This document shows positions 1 to 5,678 of a stretch of 5,678 bases of DNA, in pieces. Made by a program: the position numbers and the translations under genes. Source of the stretch: an uncultured Bacilli bacterium. GTDB lineage: Bacteria > Bacillota_I > Bacilli_A > RFN20 > CAG-449. The notes under the pieces were generated by a model. It searched no databases, was not told the origin of the DNA, and was given only the letters and a program-made list of their open reading frames with translations. The DNA is taken from contig CANQDY010000078.1 of the NCBI GenBank assembly GCA_947593895.1, positions 1 through 5,678 on the forward strand, read 5' to 3'. The stretch's first letter is position 1. Each line of letters begins with the position of its first letter.

Positions 1-1
1 C

Positions 2-79
2 TACATAGATTTAACTAAAGAGCAACAAGTTAAAATTATTAATGAAATTGAAAATCTAATAAGCAAATTAAGAACATGA
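2..79 (+). CDS. C-terminal end of an unidentified protein (partial)
   Basis: Reading frame 2 is open from the window edge to a TGA at 77-79 and encodes 25 residues ending in ENLISKLRT. The segment is charged and looks like a terminal amphipathic helix (KEQQVKIINEIENLISKL). Two things argue that it is a real gene end. The frame is open up to the edge, and an intrinsic terminator starts about 40 bp after the stop with no gene between. A 'LTxEQ...I..I' pattern occurs at the ends of several enzyme families, for example DegT-type aminotransferases, but 25 residues are too few to name a product. The start and all functional domains lie outside the window. Confidence 0.6.
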   Translation, partial: YIDLTKEQQVKIINEIENLISKLRT

Positions 80-117
80 GTTTTAAAAAATTCATATCAC
101 TTTCATATCACATCATT

Positions 118-145
118 AAAAAAACGGCTTTTTTGAGCCGTTTTT
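118..145. terminator. Bidirectional intrinsic terminator
   Basis: A 10-bp perfect stem (120-129 AAAAACGGCT with 136-145 AGCCGTTTTT) closes a 6-nt loop. On the plus strand the stem ends in five T and is followed shortly by a second run of eight T (151-158), so it can end the upstream partial gene. On the minus strand the stem is followed by seven T (complement of 118-124), an ideal terminator for the tRNA-Thr, whose 3' end lies 16 nt upstream of the hairpin. One hairpin thus serves two converging transcripts. Confidence 0.85.
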
Positions 146-161
146 CATTGTTTTTTTTAAA

Positions 162-237
162 TGGTGCCGACTACCGGAATCGAACCAGTAACCTATTGAT
201 TACAAATCAATTGCTCTGCCAATTGAGCCAAGTCGGC
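162..237 (-). tRNA. tRNA-Thr (anticodon UGU)
   Basis: The minus strand folds into a complete 76-nt cloverleaf. The acceptor stem is GCCGACT/AGTCGGC. The D stem is GCTC/GAGC with a loop containing TTGG. The anticodon stem is ATTGA/TCAAT around loop TTTGTAA, the variable region is AGGTT, and the T arm is ACTGG-TTCGATT-CCGGT. The discriminator base is A and the 3' CCA is encoded in the genome. The anticodon TGT reads ACA and, by wobble, other ACN threonine codons, a major codon class in an AT-rich genome. The gene stands alone rather than in a tRNA cluster, with its own upstream promoter and the shared terminator downstream. Confidence 0.97.
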
Positions 238-257
238 ATTTTTTTCTTGACTGATAT

Positions 258-286
258 ATATTACAAAATCATCATTAACAAATCAA
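258..286 (-). promoter_or_regulatory. Promoter of tRNA-Thr
   Basis: On the minus strand a -35 box TTGATT (286-281) is separated by exactly 17 bp from a -10 box TAATAT (263-258). Both are close to the SigA/sigma-70 consensus. Transcription would begin near 251, leaving a short 5' leader of about 13 nt before the mature tRNA at 237. Spacing and position fit a stand-alone tRNA transcription unit. The call is made by eye from sequence only. Confidence 0.65.
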
Positions 287-333
287 GTAAAAAATTTAAA
301 ATTGCGATTTTTTTTGAAAATAAAGATAATTTC

Positions 334-362
334 TAGAATTCTAAAAATCCTTTTTTTATAAT
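334..362 (+). promoter_or_regulatory. Probable promoter of the YegP-repeat gene
   Basis: A perfect -10 hexamer TATAAT lies at 357-362. The sequence 17 bp upstream (TAGAAT, 334-339) matches the -35 consensus only weakly, and a T-run (350-357) lies between. The predicted start near 369 would give a leader of about 24 nt with the SD in it. A second -10-like TATTAT at 365-370 is an alternative. This promoter diverges from the tRNA-Thr promoter, with about 50 bp between their -35 boxes. Confidence 0.5.
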
Positions 363-379
363 AGTATTATAAAGAATAT

Positions 380-385
380 GGAGGA
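380..385 (+). promoter_or_regulatory. Ribosome binding site that decides the start of the YegP-repeat gene
   Basis: GGAGGA is an almost perfect anti-SD match and lies 7 nt before ATG 393. The in-frame ATG at 378 overlaps this SD and has no SD of its own. ATG 393 is therefore preferred, removing five residues (MEDLY) from the longest reading. Confidence 0.8.
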
Positions 386-392
386 TTTATAT

Positions 393-1538
393 ATGGATGC
401 AATCTTTCAATGGATTAGGAATAATGTTATAACAATTATAATTATATTAATGGCTTTAATCCTAATAGTGGTATGTGTTTATTTATTCAAAAAGAAAAGA
501 AAGAAAAGCTTAGTTAGTAAGAAGACAAATGAGGTAATTGAAACAAAATCTGAACTAAAAGTTACTCCAGTGGAAATTAAAGAGGAATCAAAAGTAACAG
601 AAACTAAAGTAGTTGAAGAAAAAGTTTCAACTATTCCCCAAAAAGAAGAAAATATAGTTGAAACAGAAAAAAAGGATAATGCTACATTAGCAATTGTCAA
701 TAAAAAGGAACCTATAAAAAAAGGCGCAGTTAAAAAGACTGAACCAAAAAAAGTAGAAAACAAAAAGAAAATTGTAAAAGAAGAGGAAGAAACTCCGGTA
801 ACCCCATTTAAAGGTGAACCAAAAAAGAATTTTGGAAAATTCACTATTTCTCAGGAAGGGCCAAATTTCCGTTATCGCTTAAAAGCTTCTAATGGCGAAC
901 TATTAGTTGTCTCAGAATTATATGCTTCTGAAGTATCAGCAAGAAATGGTATTGAAACTATTAAGAAAAATGCTGACATAGAAACAATTGATTTTATTGA
1001 AGATAAACATGGTTTATTCTCTTTTAGAGTAATGACCAAGCAAGGACGTTGCTTAGCTTCATCAGCAAACTACAAAACTAAGGCTCGTGCAATTTCCGCC
1101 AGCGAATCATTTAAAAAATTCGTAATAACTGAAAAAATCGAACTTGAAGATGCATCTGATCATTTTGAAGTCGAAGAATTTAAAAAAGATATCAATCCTG
1201 AGGAAAAAGGTAAGTATCGCATCAGTGCTCAGGATGATGGATTTGTATATCAACTATTTGCCTCAAATGGTAGAATTATTGCTACTTCACAAATCTATAA
1301 ATCAGAAGCATCCTGCAAGGATGGATTAGAAAAATTTAGAACTTTAGCTTATGAAGGAAATTTCTTTATTTTCAAAGATAAGAATGATAAATATCAATTT
1401 AAACTTTACAATAAACAAAAGCGTCTAGTTCTAGCTGGAGAAGTTTACGATTCAAAGGATCGGGTTGTTTCTGCGATTGAATCAATTAAAAGATTTGCAA
1501 AACTTGCAATAATTGATGGTTCAGAAGTCATTGAATAA
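393..1538 (+). CDS. Membrane-anchored protein with four YegP (DUF1508)-type repeat units
   Basis: The product is 381 aa from ATG 393. An N-terminal hydrophobic helix (about residues 12-32) is followed at once by KKKRKK, so by the positive-inside rule the rest should be cytoplasmic. A Lys/Glu-rich, probably disordered linker spans about 33-145. Four related beta-type units follow at about 148-194, 198-245, 272-319 and 322-371. Their signature, best kept in units 1 and 3, is GK[FY].IS...[FY].Y.L.ASNG.....S..Y.S......G, as in the small soluble YegP/DUF1508 proteins. That family's molecular function is not established, so none is assigned. Units 1/3 and 2/4 resemble each other most, pointing to duplication of a two-unit domain. 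The Cys in the transmembrane helix lacks a lipobox small residue at -1, so this is not a lipoprotein. The gene is monocistronic, with its own promoter and terminator. The domain call is made from remembered family motifs. Confidence 0.85.
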   Translation: MDAIFQWIRNNVITIIIILMALILIVVCVYLFKKKRKKSLVSKKTNEVIETKSELKVTPVEIKEESKVTETKVVEEKVSTIPQKEENIVETEKKDNATLAIVNKKEPIKKGAVKKTEPKKVENKKKIVKEEEETPVTPFKGEPKKNFGKFTISQEGPNFRYRLKASNGELLVVSELYASEVSARNGIETIKKNADIETIDFIEDKHGLFSFRVMTKQGRCLASSANYKTKARAISASESFKKFVITEKIELEDASDHFEVEEFKKDINPEEKGKYRISAQDDGFVYQLFASNGRIIATSQIYKSEASCKDGLEKFRTLAYEGNFFIFKDKNDKYQFKLYNKQKRLVLAGEVYDSKDRVVSAIESIKRFAKLAIIDGSEVIE

Positions 1539-1557
1539 TTAAATTTAATTAATTGAT

Positions 1558-1600
1558 AAAGAGTTAGATTCAAATGAATGAAACTAACTCTTTTACTTTT
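1558..1600. terminator. Intrinsic terminator between convergent genes
   Basis: A 10-bp perfect stem (1558-1567 AAAGAGTTAG with 1584-1593 CTAACTCTTT) continues after one A-A mismatch into a 4-bp inner stem (1569-1572 with 1579-1582) and a 6-nt loop. On the plus strand it runs into TTTTACTTTTT, a good termination tract 20 bp after the stop of the YegP-repeat gene. On the minus strand the tract after the stem is weaker (TTTATCAATTAATT), but it lies just beyond the stop of the ABC operon and may end that transcript too. Confidence 0.8.
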
Positions 1601-1610
1601 TAAATAGCAA

Positions 1611-3416
1611 TTAATTGAATTGTGAATTAAATAATTGATAGTAGAATCCTTGTTTTTCCATTAATTCCTTATGATTTCCATGTTCAATAATCTTACCATC
1701 TTTAAATACAATGATTTTATTCGCAGATACAATCGTAGATAATCGGTGAGCAATAATAAAGCAGGTTTTCCCTTGCATTAATGTTTTCATTGCATCTTGT
1801 ATCATCTTTTCTGTTCTTGTATCAACATTACTTGTAGCTTCATCAAGAATCAATATATTCGCATCTAATAACATTGCTCTAGCAATAGTTAATAATTGCT
1901 TTTGTCCTTTAGAAATATTAGTTCCACCCTCTTTTAGGATTGTATAATAACCATCTTTTAATGAGATGATAAAATCGTGAATATGGCAATCTTTACATGC
2001 CTTAATTACATCTTCTTTGGTTACATTTACATTTCCATAGGTAAGATTCTCATAAACGCTTCCTTCAAACAACCATGTATCCTGAAGAACCATTGCAAAT
2101 GATTTTCTTAATTTACTCCGCTTATAATAATAGATGCTATTGCCATCCAAATATATATTTCCTTTATCAATATCATAAAAACGCATTAATAAATTTACTA
2201 AAGTTGTTTTTCCTCCTCCAGTAGGTCCAACAATAGCAATTTGCTCTCCGCTTTTAACATTTAGTGATAAGTCATTAATTATTGTATGGTTCTTATTATA
2301 TCCAAAAAAAACATGATCAAGAACAAAATCTCCTTGACTTTCTTTTAAATCTAAAGCATTTAAAGGATCCTCCTTTTCTTTTTCAATACCAATTAAATCA
2401 AACACTCTTTCTGCCGCGGATATTGCCGATTGTAAATCAGTAAAAATATTGGCAATTTCATTTATTGGTCCAGAAAATTTTCTTGAATACTGAACAAATT
2501 TTGCAATTGAACCATAACTAAATCCTTCTAAAACATTAAGCAATGCTCCAAAAATGCAAACAAATGAAATGGATAAGTTATTAAAAAAATTAACACCTGG
2601 TCCCATATAGCACCCATAATATTCAGCTTTATAATAAGATTTCGTCGCATTAGAATTCACTTCTTGATATTTCTTAGTAACTTCATCTTCACAAGCATAG
2701 GACTTTATTGATTTTGTTCCTGTTATAACCTCTTCAGCATATCCATTCATATTTCCTAATTCGTAACTTCTTTTTGAATACAAGATTCGAGTTTTCTTTA
2801 TTAATATCCGGCTATAGACTAAACATAATGGAATCGTTACTACGAAGATTAAAACTAATATTGGCTTAATAATAATCATAACAATAAAAGAAAATATCAC
2901 CGTAAATATACTGGAAACGATTTGTACTATATCGCTTGTTAAAGAGGTATTTACCGTATCAATATCATATGAAACCCGTGAAATAATATCCCCTAAAGAA
3001 TTTGTATCGAAATAACTAATCGGCGCTCCCATCAAACTATCAAACGACTCTTCTCTCATTTTATAAATAACTTTTTTTGAAATTCTAATCATAATTAACG
3101 ATACAATGTATAGCAAAATTGAGCTAAAAAGATATGTAACAACCATTAAGATGCAATAAATAATTACTTTACTAATATCTACCTTTGATCCAATTTTTTC
3201 CGCATTTGCAATTAAATCAATTGCTTCTCCAGAAAAATATGGTCCTAAAAGTTCTAATCCACTAGAACATATAGTTAAAAATATTGCTAAAACAAATAAA
3301 TAGCGATAAGGATAAAGATACTTTCCTAATTGTTTTAACGTCTTCTTTTTATTTTTAGCTTTACTCAAACCTTTACTGGCATGGGACATTGGTCCACCGA
3401 CAAAAGGATTAGGCAC
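1611..3416 (-). CDS. ABC exporter half-transporter, catalytically intact subunit (BmrD/TM288-like)
   Basis: From GTG 3416 the protein is 601 aa. It is a type IV (exporter-fold) half-transporter with about six membrane helices in residues 39-325, then an ATPase domain. Visible motifs are A-loop Tyr373, Walker A GPTGGGKT (397-404), Q-loop Gln445, signature ISKGQ (501-505), Walker B LILDE with catalytic Glu526, and switch His557 in IAHR. Walker B Glu and His are intact, but the signature has Lys where LSGGQ has Gly. That is the expected complement to the partner encoded just upstream. In heterodimeric exporters this subunit powers transport of hydrophobic compounds, drugs or peptides across the cytoplasmic membrane; the substrate cannot be told. 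The start is uncertain. GTG 3416 has AGGTGG 8 nt upstream and overlaps the previous gene by 8 bp. GTG 3428 or 3425 would lengthen it. ATG 3389 would shorten it by nine residues with a poorly spaced GGTGGA. Basic N-terminal extensions of this kind (KAKNKKKTLKQL) are common in the family. Confidence 0.93.
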   Translation of the reverse strand: MPNPFVGGPMSHASKGLSKAKNKKKTLKQLGKYLYPYRYLFVLAIFLTICSSGLELLGPYFSGEAIDLIANAEKIGSKVDISKVIIYCILMVVTYLFSSILLYIVSLIMIRISKKVIYKMREESFDSLMGAPISYFDTNSLGDIISRVSYDIDTVNTSLTSDIVQIVSSIFTVIFSFIVMIIIKPILVLIFVVTIPLCLVYSRILIKKTRILYSKRSYELGNMNGYAEEVITGTKSIKSYACEDEVTKKYQEVNSNATKSYYKAEYYGCYMGPGVNFFNNLSISFVCIFGALLNVLEGFSYGSIAKFVQYSRKFSGPINEIANIFTDLQSAISAAERVFDLIGIEKEKEDPLNALDLKESQGDFVLDHVFFGYNKNHTIINDLSLNVKSGEQIAIVGPTGGGKTTLVNLLMRFYDIDKGNIYLDGNSIYYYKRSKLRKSFAMVLQDTWLFEGSVYENLTYGNVNVTKEDVIKACKDCHIHDFIISLKDGYYTILKEGGTNISKGQKQLLTIARAMLLDANILILDEATSNVDTRTEKMIQDAMKTLMQGKTCFIIAHRLSTIVSANKIIVFKDGKIIEHGNHKELMEKQGFYYQLFNSQFN

Positions 3417-5133
3417 GATAATCACCACCTATCTGTGATGCATAAATTTCTTGATAAATATCCGATCTATTTAATAATTCTTCATTTGTTCCAATATCAA
3501 CAATTTGCCCTTTGTCAATTACCAGGATTTTATCACAATTCATAATTGAACTAATCCTTTGACTAACAACTATCATCGTTATATCAGGATAATTTTTTCT
3601 TATTGCCTTACGTATATTTGCGTCCGTTTTATAATCAAGTGCGCTAGAACAATCATCAAAAACTAATATTTTTGGTTGACCCGCTAAAGATCTTGCTATT
3701 AATAACCTTTGCTTTTGTCCACCTGAAAAATTATTCCCTCTTTCTTCAACCTGACTATCAAGTTGATCTTTTAAAGAGTAAACAAAATCAGATTGAGAAG
3801 TGCGAAGCGCCTTATTAACTTGATCATCTGAAATATCTCGATAAAATTTAATATTATCCCTAATTGACATATTAAATAAAGAATCATTTTGAAACACACT
3901 TCCAAACTCACAGATTAATGTTAACTTATCAAATGTTTTTACATCTTGATAATTAACAAAAACTTTTCCTTTGTTGGAATCATAAAATCGACATAGCAAA
4001 TTTAAGATTGTAGTTTTGCCAGATCCTGTTCCACCTATAATACCTAATGATTGATTTTTTTCTAAAGTAAAATTGATATTTTTTAAATTCATTTCGTTAC
4101 CATTATAAGAAAATGATACATTTCTAAATTCGATAAAGTGAGATGATAATTCACTTGAATCTTCCTTTTCTAAATCCATTGGCAAACTCAAAATATATTT
4201 AATTCTCTCTCCACTAGCGCTTGCCTTTGAATAAGTAATAAATACTCTGGTCATTTGTACAGTGGAATTTAAAATAATATTAAAATAGGAAAGAAATGCG
4301 ATAATTTGTCCTGAAGTTGCTTGATTATTCATTCTATTATAAAGAATTGCTCCAACAAGAACTACTAAGGATAAGCTAACATTCATAATTAGATTGATTG
4401 AAGGGCTCAAAACATTCATTGTTGTTCCTGATTTTAACTCTAAATCAATTACTTTTTTATTTACCTTAGCAAAACGTTCTTTTTCATATTTTTCTTTAGA
4501 TAATGCTTTAATTACTTTGATACCAGTTATATCCTCTCTTAAAGTTCTTACCAGATCATCAATAGCTTTTTGGGTTTTAGTTAAAAGTGGAAAACATAAT
4601 TTCCCAATCAAAATGATTAATATCATTATTAAAGGAACGCAACAAAGTAAGATTAATGTTAATCTTACATTTAAAATAAAACTGGCAATTATTCCACCAA
4701 AAAATAAAACTGGAGCGCGAATTCCAAGCCTTAGTAAAACATTATAAAATTGATTTTCATTGTAGGTATCTGTAGAAATACGTGAAATTAGCGAGGGCAT
4801 ACTTACTTCATCAATTTGACGTAATGATAATTTTTCAATTCTAACGAACAAATCATTTCTGACTTTCTCTGCACAATGACAACCAACATAAGACGATAAT
4901 TGATTGGCTTTAAACGATAATACAAACGCTAAAACACTACATCCAATCATAATTAAACCATACCAAATAATAGAAAGGAAATTATCTTTTGAAAAATTTG
5001 GTATTACCTCATCAAGAACATATGACAATAAAAATGGAATCACTAAATCTAGTGCAGTACCAATAAACTTCATTATTACGATTATCACTAACCTAAATTT
5101 ATAAAATTTATAGTAACTAAAAATCTTTTTCAT
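3409..5133 (-). CDS. ABC exporter half-transporter, degenerate-ATPase subunit (BmrC/TM287-like)
   Basis: The protein is 574 aa from ATG 5133, with AGAGG 5 nt upstream. Hydrophobic segments near 14-37, 54-77, 133-155, 157-178, 243-265 and 276-300 form the six-helix exporter membrane domain. The ATPase domain shows A-loop Tyr343, Walker A GGTGSGKT (367-374), Q-loop Gln415, X-loop-like VEERG, an intact FSGGQ signature (469-473), and Walker B ILVFDD (489-494). The catalytic Glu is replaced by Asp494 and the switch His by Gln525 (VVSQR). This Glu-to-Asp and His-to-Gln pattern marks the degenerate subunit of heterodimeric exporters such as TM287/288, BmrCD and LmrCD. Its good signature should complete the active ATP site of the partner. 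It is the first gene of a two-gene operon, and its stop overlaps the likely start of the second gene, so the two are probably translationally coupled. A multidrug or peptide exporter is likely; the substrate is unknown. Confidence 0.94.
   Translation of the reverse strand: MKKIFSYYKFYKFRLVIIVIMKFIGTALDLVIPFLLSYVLDEVIPNFSKDNFLSIIWYGLIMIGCSVLAFVLSFKANQLSSYVGCHCAEKVRNDLFVRIEKLSLRQIDEVSMPSLISRISTDTYNENQFYNVLLRLGIRAPVLFFGGIIASFILNVRLTLILLCCVPLIMILIILIGKLCFPLLTKTQKAIDDLVRTLREDITGIKVIKALSKEKYEKERFAKVNKKVIDLELKSGTTMNVLSPSINLIMNVSLSLVVLVGAILYNRMNNQATSGQIIAFLSYFNIILNSTVQMTRVFITYSKASASGERIKYILSLPMDLEKEDSSELSSHFIEFRNVSFSYNGNEMNLKNINFTLEKNQSLGIIGGTGSGKTTILNLLCRFYDSNKGKVFVNYQDVKTFDKLTLICEFGSVFQNDSLFNMSIRDNIKFYRDISDDQVNKALRTSQSDFVYSLKDQLDSQVEERGNNFSGGQKQRLLIARSLAGQPKILVFDDCSSALDYKTDANIRKAIRKNYPDITMIVVSQRISSIMNCDKILVIDKGQIVDIGTNEELLNRSDIYQEIYASQIGGDYRA
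3425..3430 (-). promoter_or_regulatory. SD-like site at the overlap of the two ABC genes
   Basis: Minus-strand AGGTGG (3430-3425) lies 8 nt before GTG 3416 and inside the last codons of the upstream ABC gene. It differs from AGGAGG at one base. This favours GTG 3416 over GTG 3428, which overlaps the SD-like site, as the start of the second transporter gene. Ribosomes ending at the TAA at 3411-3409 would be well placed to reinitiate. Confidence 0.45.
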
Positions 5134-5138
5134 TATAA

Positions 5139-5143
5139 CCTCT
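5139..5143 (-). promoter_or_regulatory. Ribosome binding site of the first ABC gene
   Basis: Minus-strand AGAGG (5143-5139) lies 5 nt before ATG 5133. No other in-frame ATG with an SD occurs nearby, and the membrane domain begins normally (MKKIFSYYKFYKFRL), so this start is well supported. Confidence 0.65.
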
Positions 5144-5157
5144 AAAGCATGTAAAAT

Positions 5158-5186
5158 ATATTATCATATTATCTACATTTTTTCAT
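5158..5186 (-). promoter_or_regulatory. Possible promoter of the ABC exporter operon
   Basis: On the minus strand a -10 box TAATAT (5163-5158) is preceded at 17 bp by ATGAAA (5186-5181), which matches four of six -35 consensus bases. The predicted start near 5151 leaves a short leader with the SD. A second TAATAT (5171-5166) overlaps it and has no good -35. In DNA this AT-rich such matches arise easily by chance, so the call rests mostly on position. Confidence 0.4.
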
Positions 5187-5678
5187 CATTAAGAATAAAA
5201 GTAATATTTATCACTATATTAAAGTTTATGTAAAGGCCATTAAAAGAATTATTAAAATAGTAATCTTTTAAGTATTGTTAGATTTTATATTCTAGATAAT
5301 AAATCTATTCACCATCATTAGATTTACTTTGTTTTAAGATGTTTAAGACTACATTTATTTCTCATATGACATTTTAATTTAATTTATTGACTAATTTAAT
5401 AAGTGCTATATTCTTTATTTATTAGTTCTTATCAGATTTGATAAAGATAATTTAGTGAACCAATATGATAAGTAATTAATTTCTCTTAATCAATATTAAA
5501 AACATAAACTTCTTTCTTAAATAAATAATTTGTTATCTTATTTCATATTCATTATATTACCAGATTATTATCTATGTTTATTAATAAAACAATAACATAT
5601 CGATAATACTTATGTTATTTCAATTATACCTGTTAAGATTATTGCTTTTACTAGTTAAATTTCAACTTTATTTTACAT
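5187..5678. other. AT-rich region without a recognisable gene
   Basis: About 490 bp upstream of the ABC operon carry no open frame of useful length on either strand. Stops are dense, and the short ATG-started frames I read (e.g. MNMK, MSYEK) have no SD. Base composition is visibly lower in G+C than in the flanking gene. I see no tRNA, rRNA, insertion-sequence end, CRISPR repeat or riboswitch-like conserved core. It contains small AT-rich inverted repeats (5429-5444, 5577-5588, 5591-5619) and a TATAAT on the minus strand (5628-5623). It may be the upstream regulatory or spacer DNA of a neighbouring gene beyond the window, or a fully decayed sequence. Confidence 0.6.
5591..5619. repeat. Inverted repeat next to a TATAAT box
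   Basis: AATAACATA (5591-5599) and TATGTTATT (5611-5619) are perfect 9-bp reverse complements separated by 11 bp. On the minus strand the repeat lies just after TATAAT (5628-5623), where a transcription start would fall, as an operator or 5' hairpin might. No gene follows for over 450 bp and the -35 is poor (GTAAAA). On the minus strand the stem is followed by GTTTTATT, so a weak terminator for an upstream gene is another reading. Composition is nearly all A/T, so chance is possible. Confidence 0.35.

Noticed and set aside
76..336. An 86-codon plus-strand open frame starting MSFKKFISL
   Set aside because: It runs through the terminator and the antisense of the tRNA-Thr, has no SD, and its first codon overlaps the stop of the upstream gene. 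It is an accident of AT-rich noncoding DNA.
453..485. Lipoprotein signal at the Cys in the transmembrane helix of the YegP-repeat protein
   Set aside because: The residues before the Cys are I-V-V, with Val at -1 where a lipobox needs Gly, Ala or Ser. The basic cluster also follows the helix rather than preceding it.
479..844. A 121-codon minus-strand open frame rich in Ser, Phe and Thr
   Set aside because: It is the antisense of the Lys/Glu-rich linker of the YegP-repeat protein. AAA and GAA codons read backwards give TTT and TTC, which keeps the frame open without meaning.
4394..5104. Two plus-strand open frames (4394-4747 and 4904-5104) inside the first ABC gene
   Set aside because: They are antisense shadows of a gene with full-length conserved domains, without SD or recognisable domains of their own.
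5161..5471. AATATGATAA repeated in inverted orientation (minus 5170-5161 and plus 5462-5471)
   Set aside because: This is ten bases made almost entirely of A and T in a tract with very low G+C. Such matches are expected by chance and no further copies form a pattern.
5577..5588. 12-bp palindrome TTTATTAATAAA
   Set aside because: It is pure A/T palindromic sequence in an AT-rich tract, with no neighbouring gene start, so it is not supported as an operator.

Overview
This is a strongly AT-rich bacterial window. Codons are A/T-ending, TGG is used for Trp, TGA and TAA are stops, and SD sequences resemble GGAGG. The tRNA-Thr has a genome-encoded CCA and promoters are of the sigma-70/SigA type. 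Together these suggest a low-GC Gram-positive lineage (Bacilli or Erysipelotrichia, or a standard-code relative of the mollicutes such as the Acholeplasma/Izemoplasma/RF39 group). The exact taxon cannot be fixed from sequence reading alone.

Layout. Bases 2-79 hold the last 25 codons of a plus-strand gene entering from the left. It is followed by an intrinsic terminator (118-145) that serves both strands. A solitary minus-strand tRNA-Thr(UGU) (162-237), with its own promoter at 258-286, ends at the same hairpin. Diverging from the tRNA is a plus-strand gene (393-1538) for a membrane-anchored protein. It has one N-terminal transmembrane helix, a long Lys/Glu-rich linker and four YegP/DUF1508-type repeat units arranged as two tandem two-unit domains. 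A hairpin terminator (1558-1600) lies in the 72-bp convergent gap before a two-gene minus-strand operon.

The operon (5133 down to 1611) encodes two half-transporters, each a membrane domain fused to an ATPase domain. They almost certainly form a heterodimeric ABC exporter of the BmrCD / LmrCD / TM287-288 type. The first gene has a degenerate Walker B (Asp for the catalytic Glu) and switch position (Gln for His) but an intact FSGGQ signature. The second has intact catalytic Glu and His but a degenerate ISKGQ signature. The pair therefore builds one competent and one degenerate ATP site. The genes overlap by a few bases and are probably translationally coupled.

The last ~490 bp (5187-5678) are very AT-rich and hold no credible gene, only weak promoter-like and inverted-repeat sequences. 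I see no mobile element, CRISPR array or clearly new multi-gene system. The most unusual item is the membrane-tethered four-unit YegP protein.
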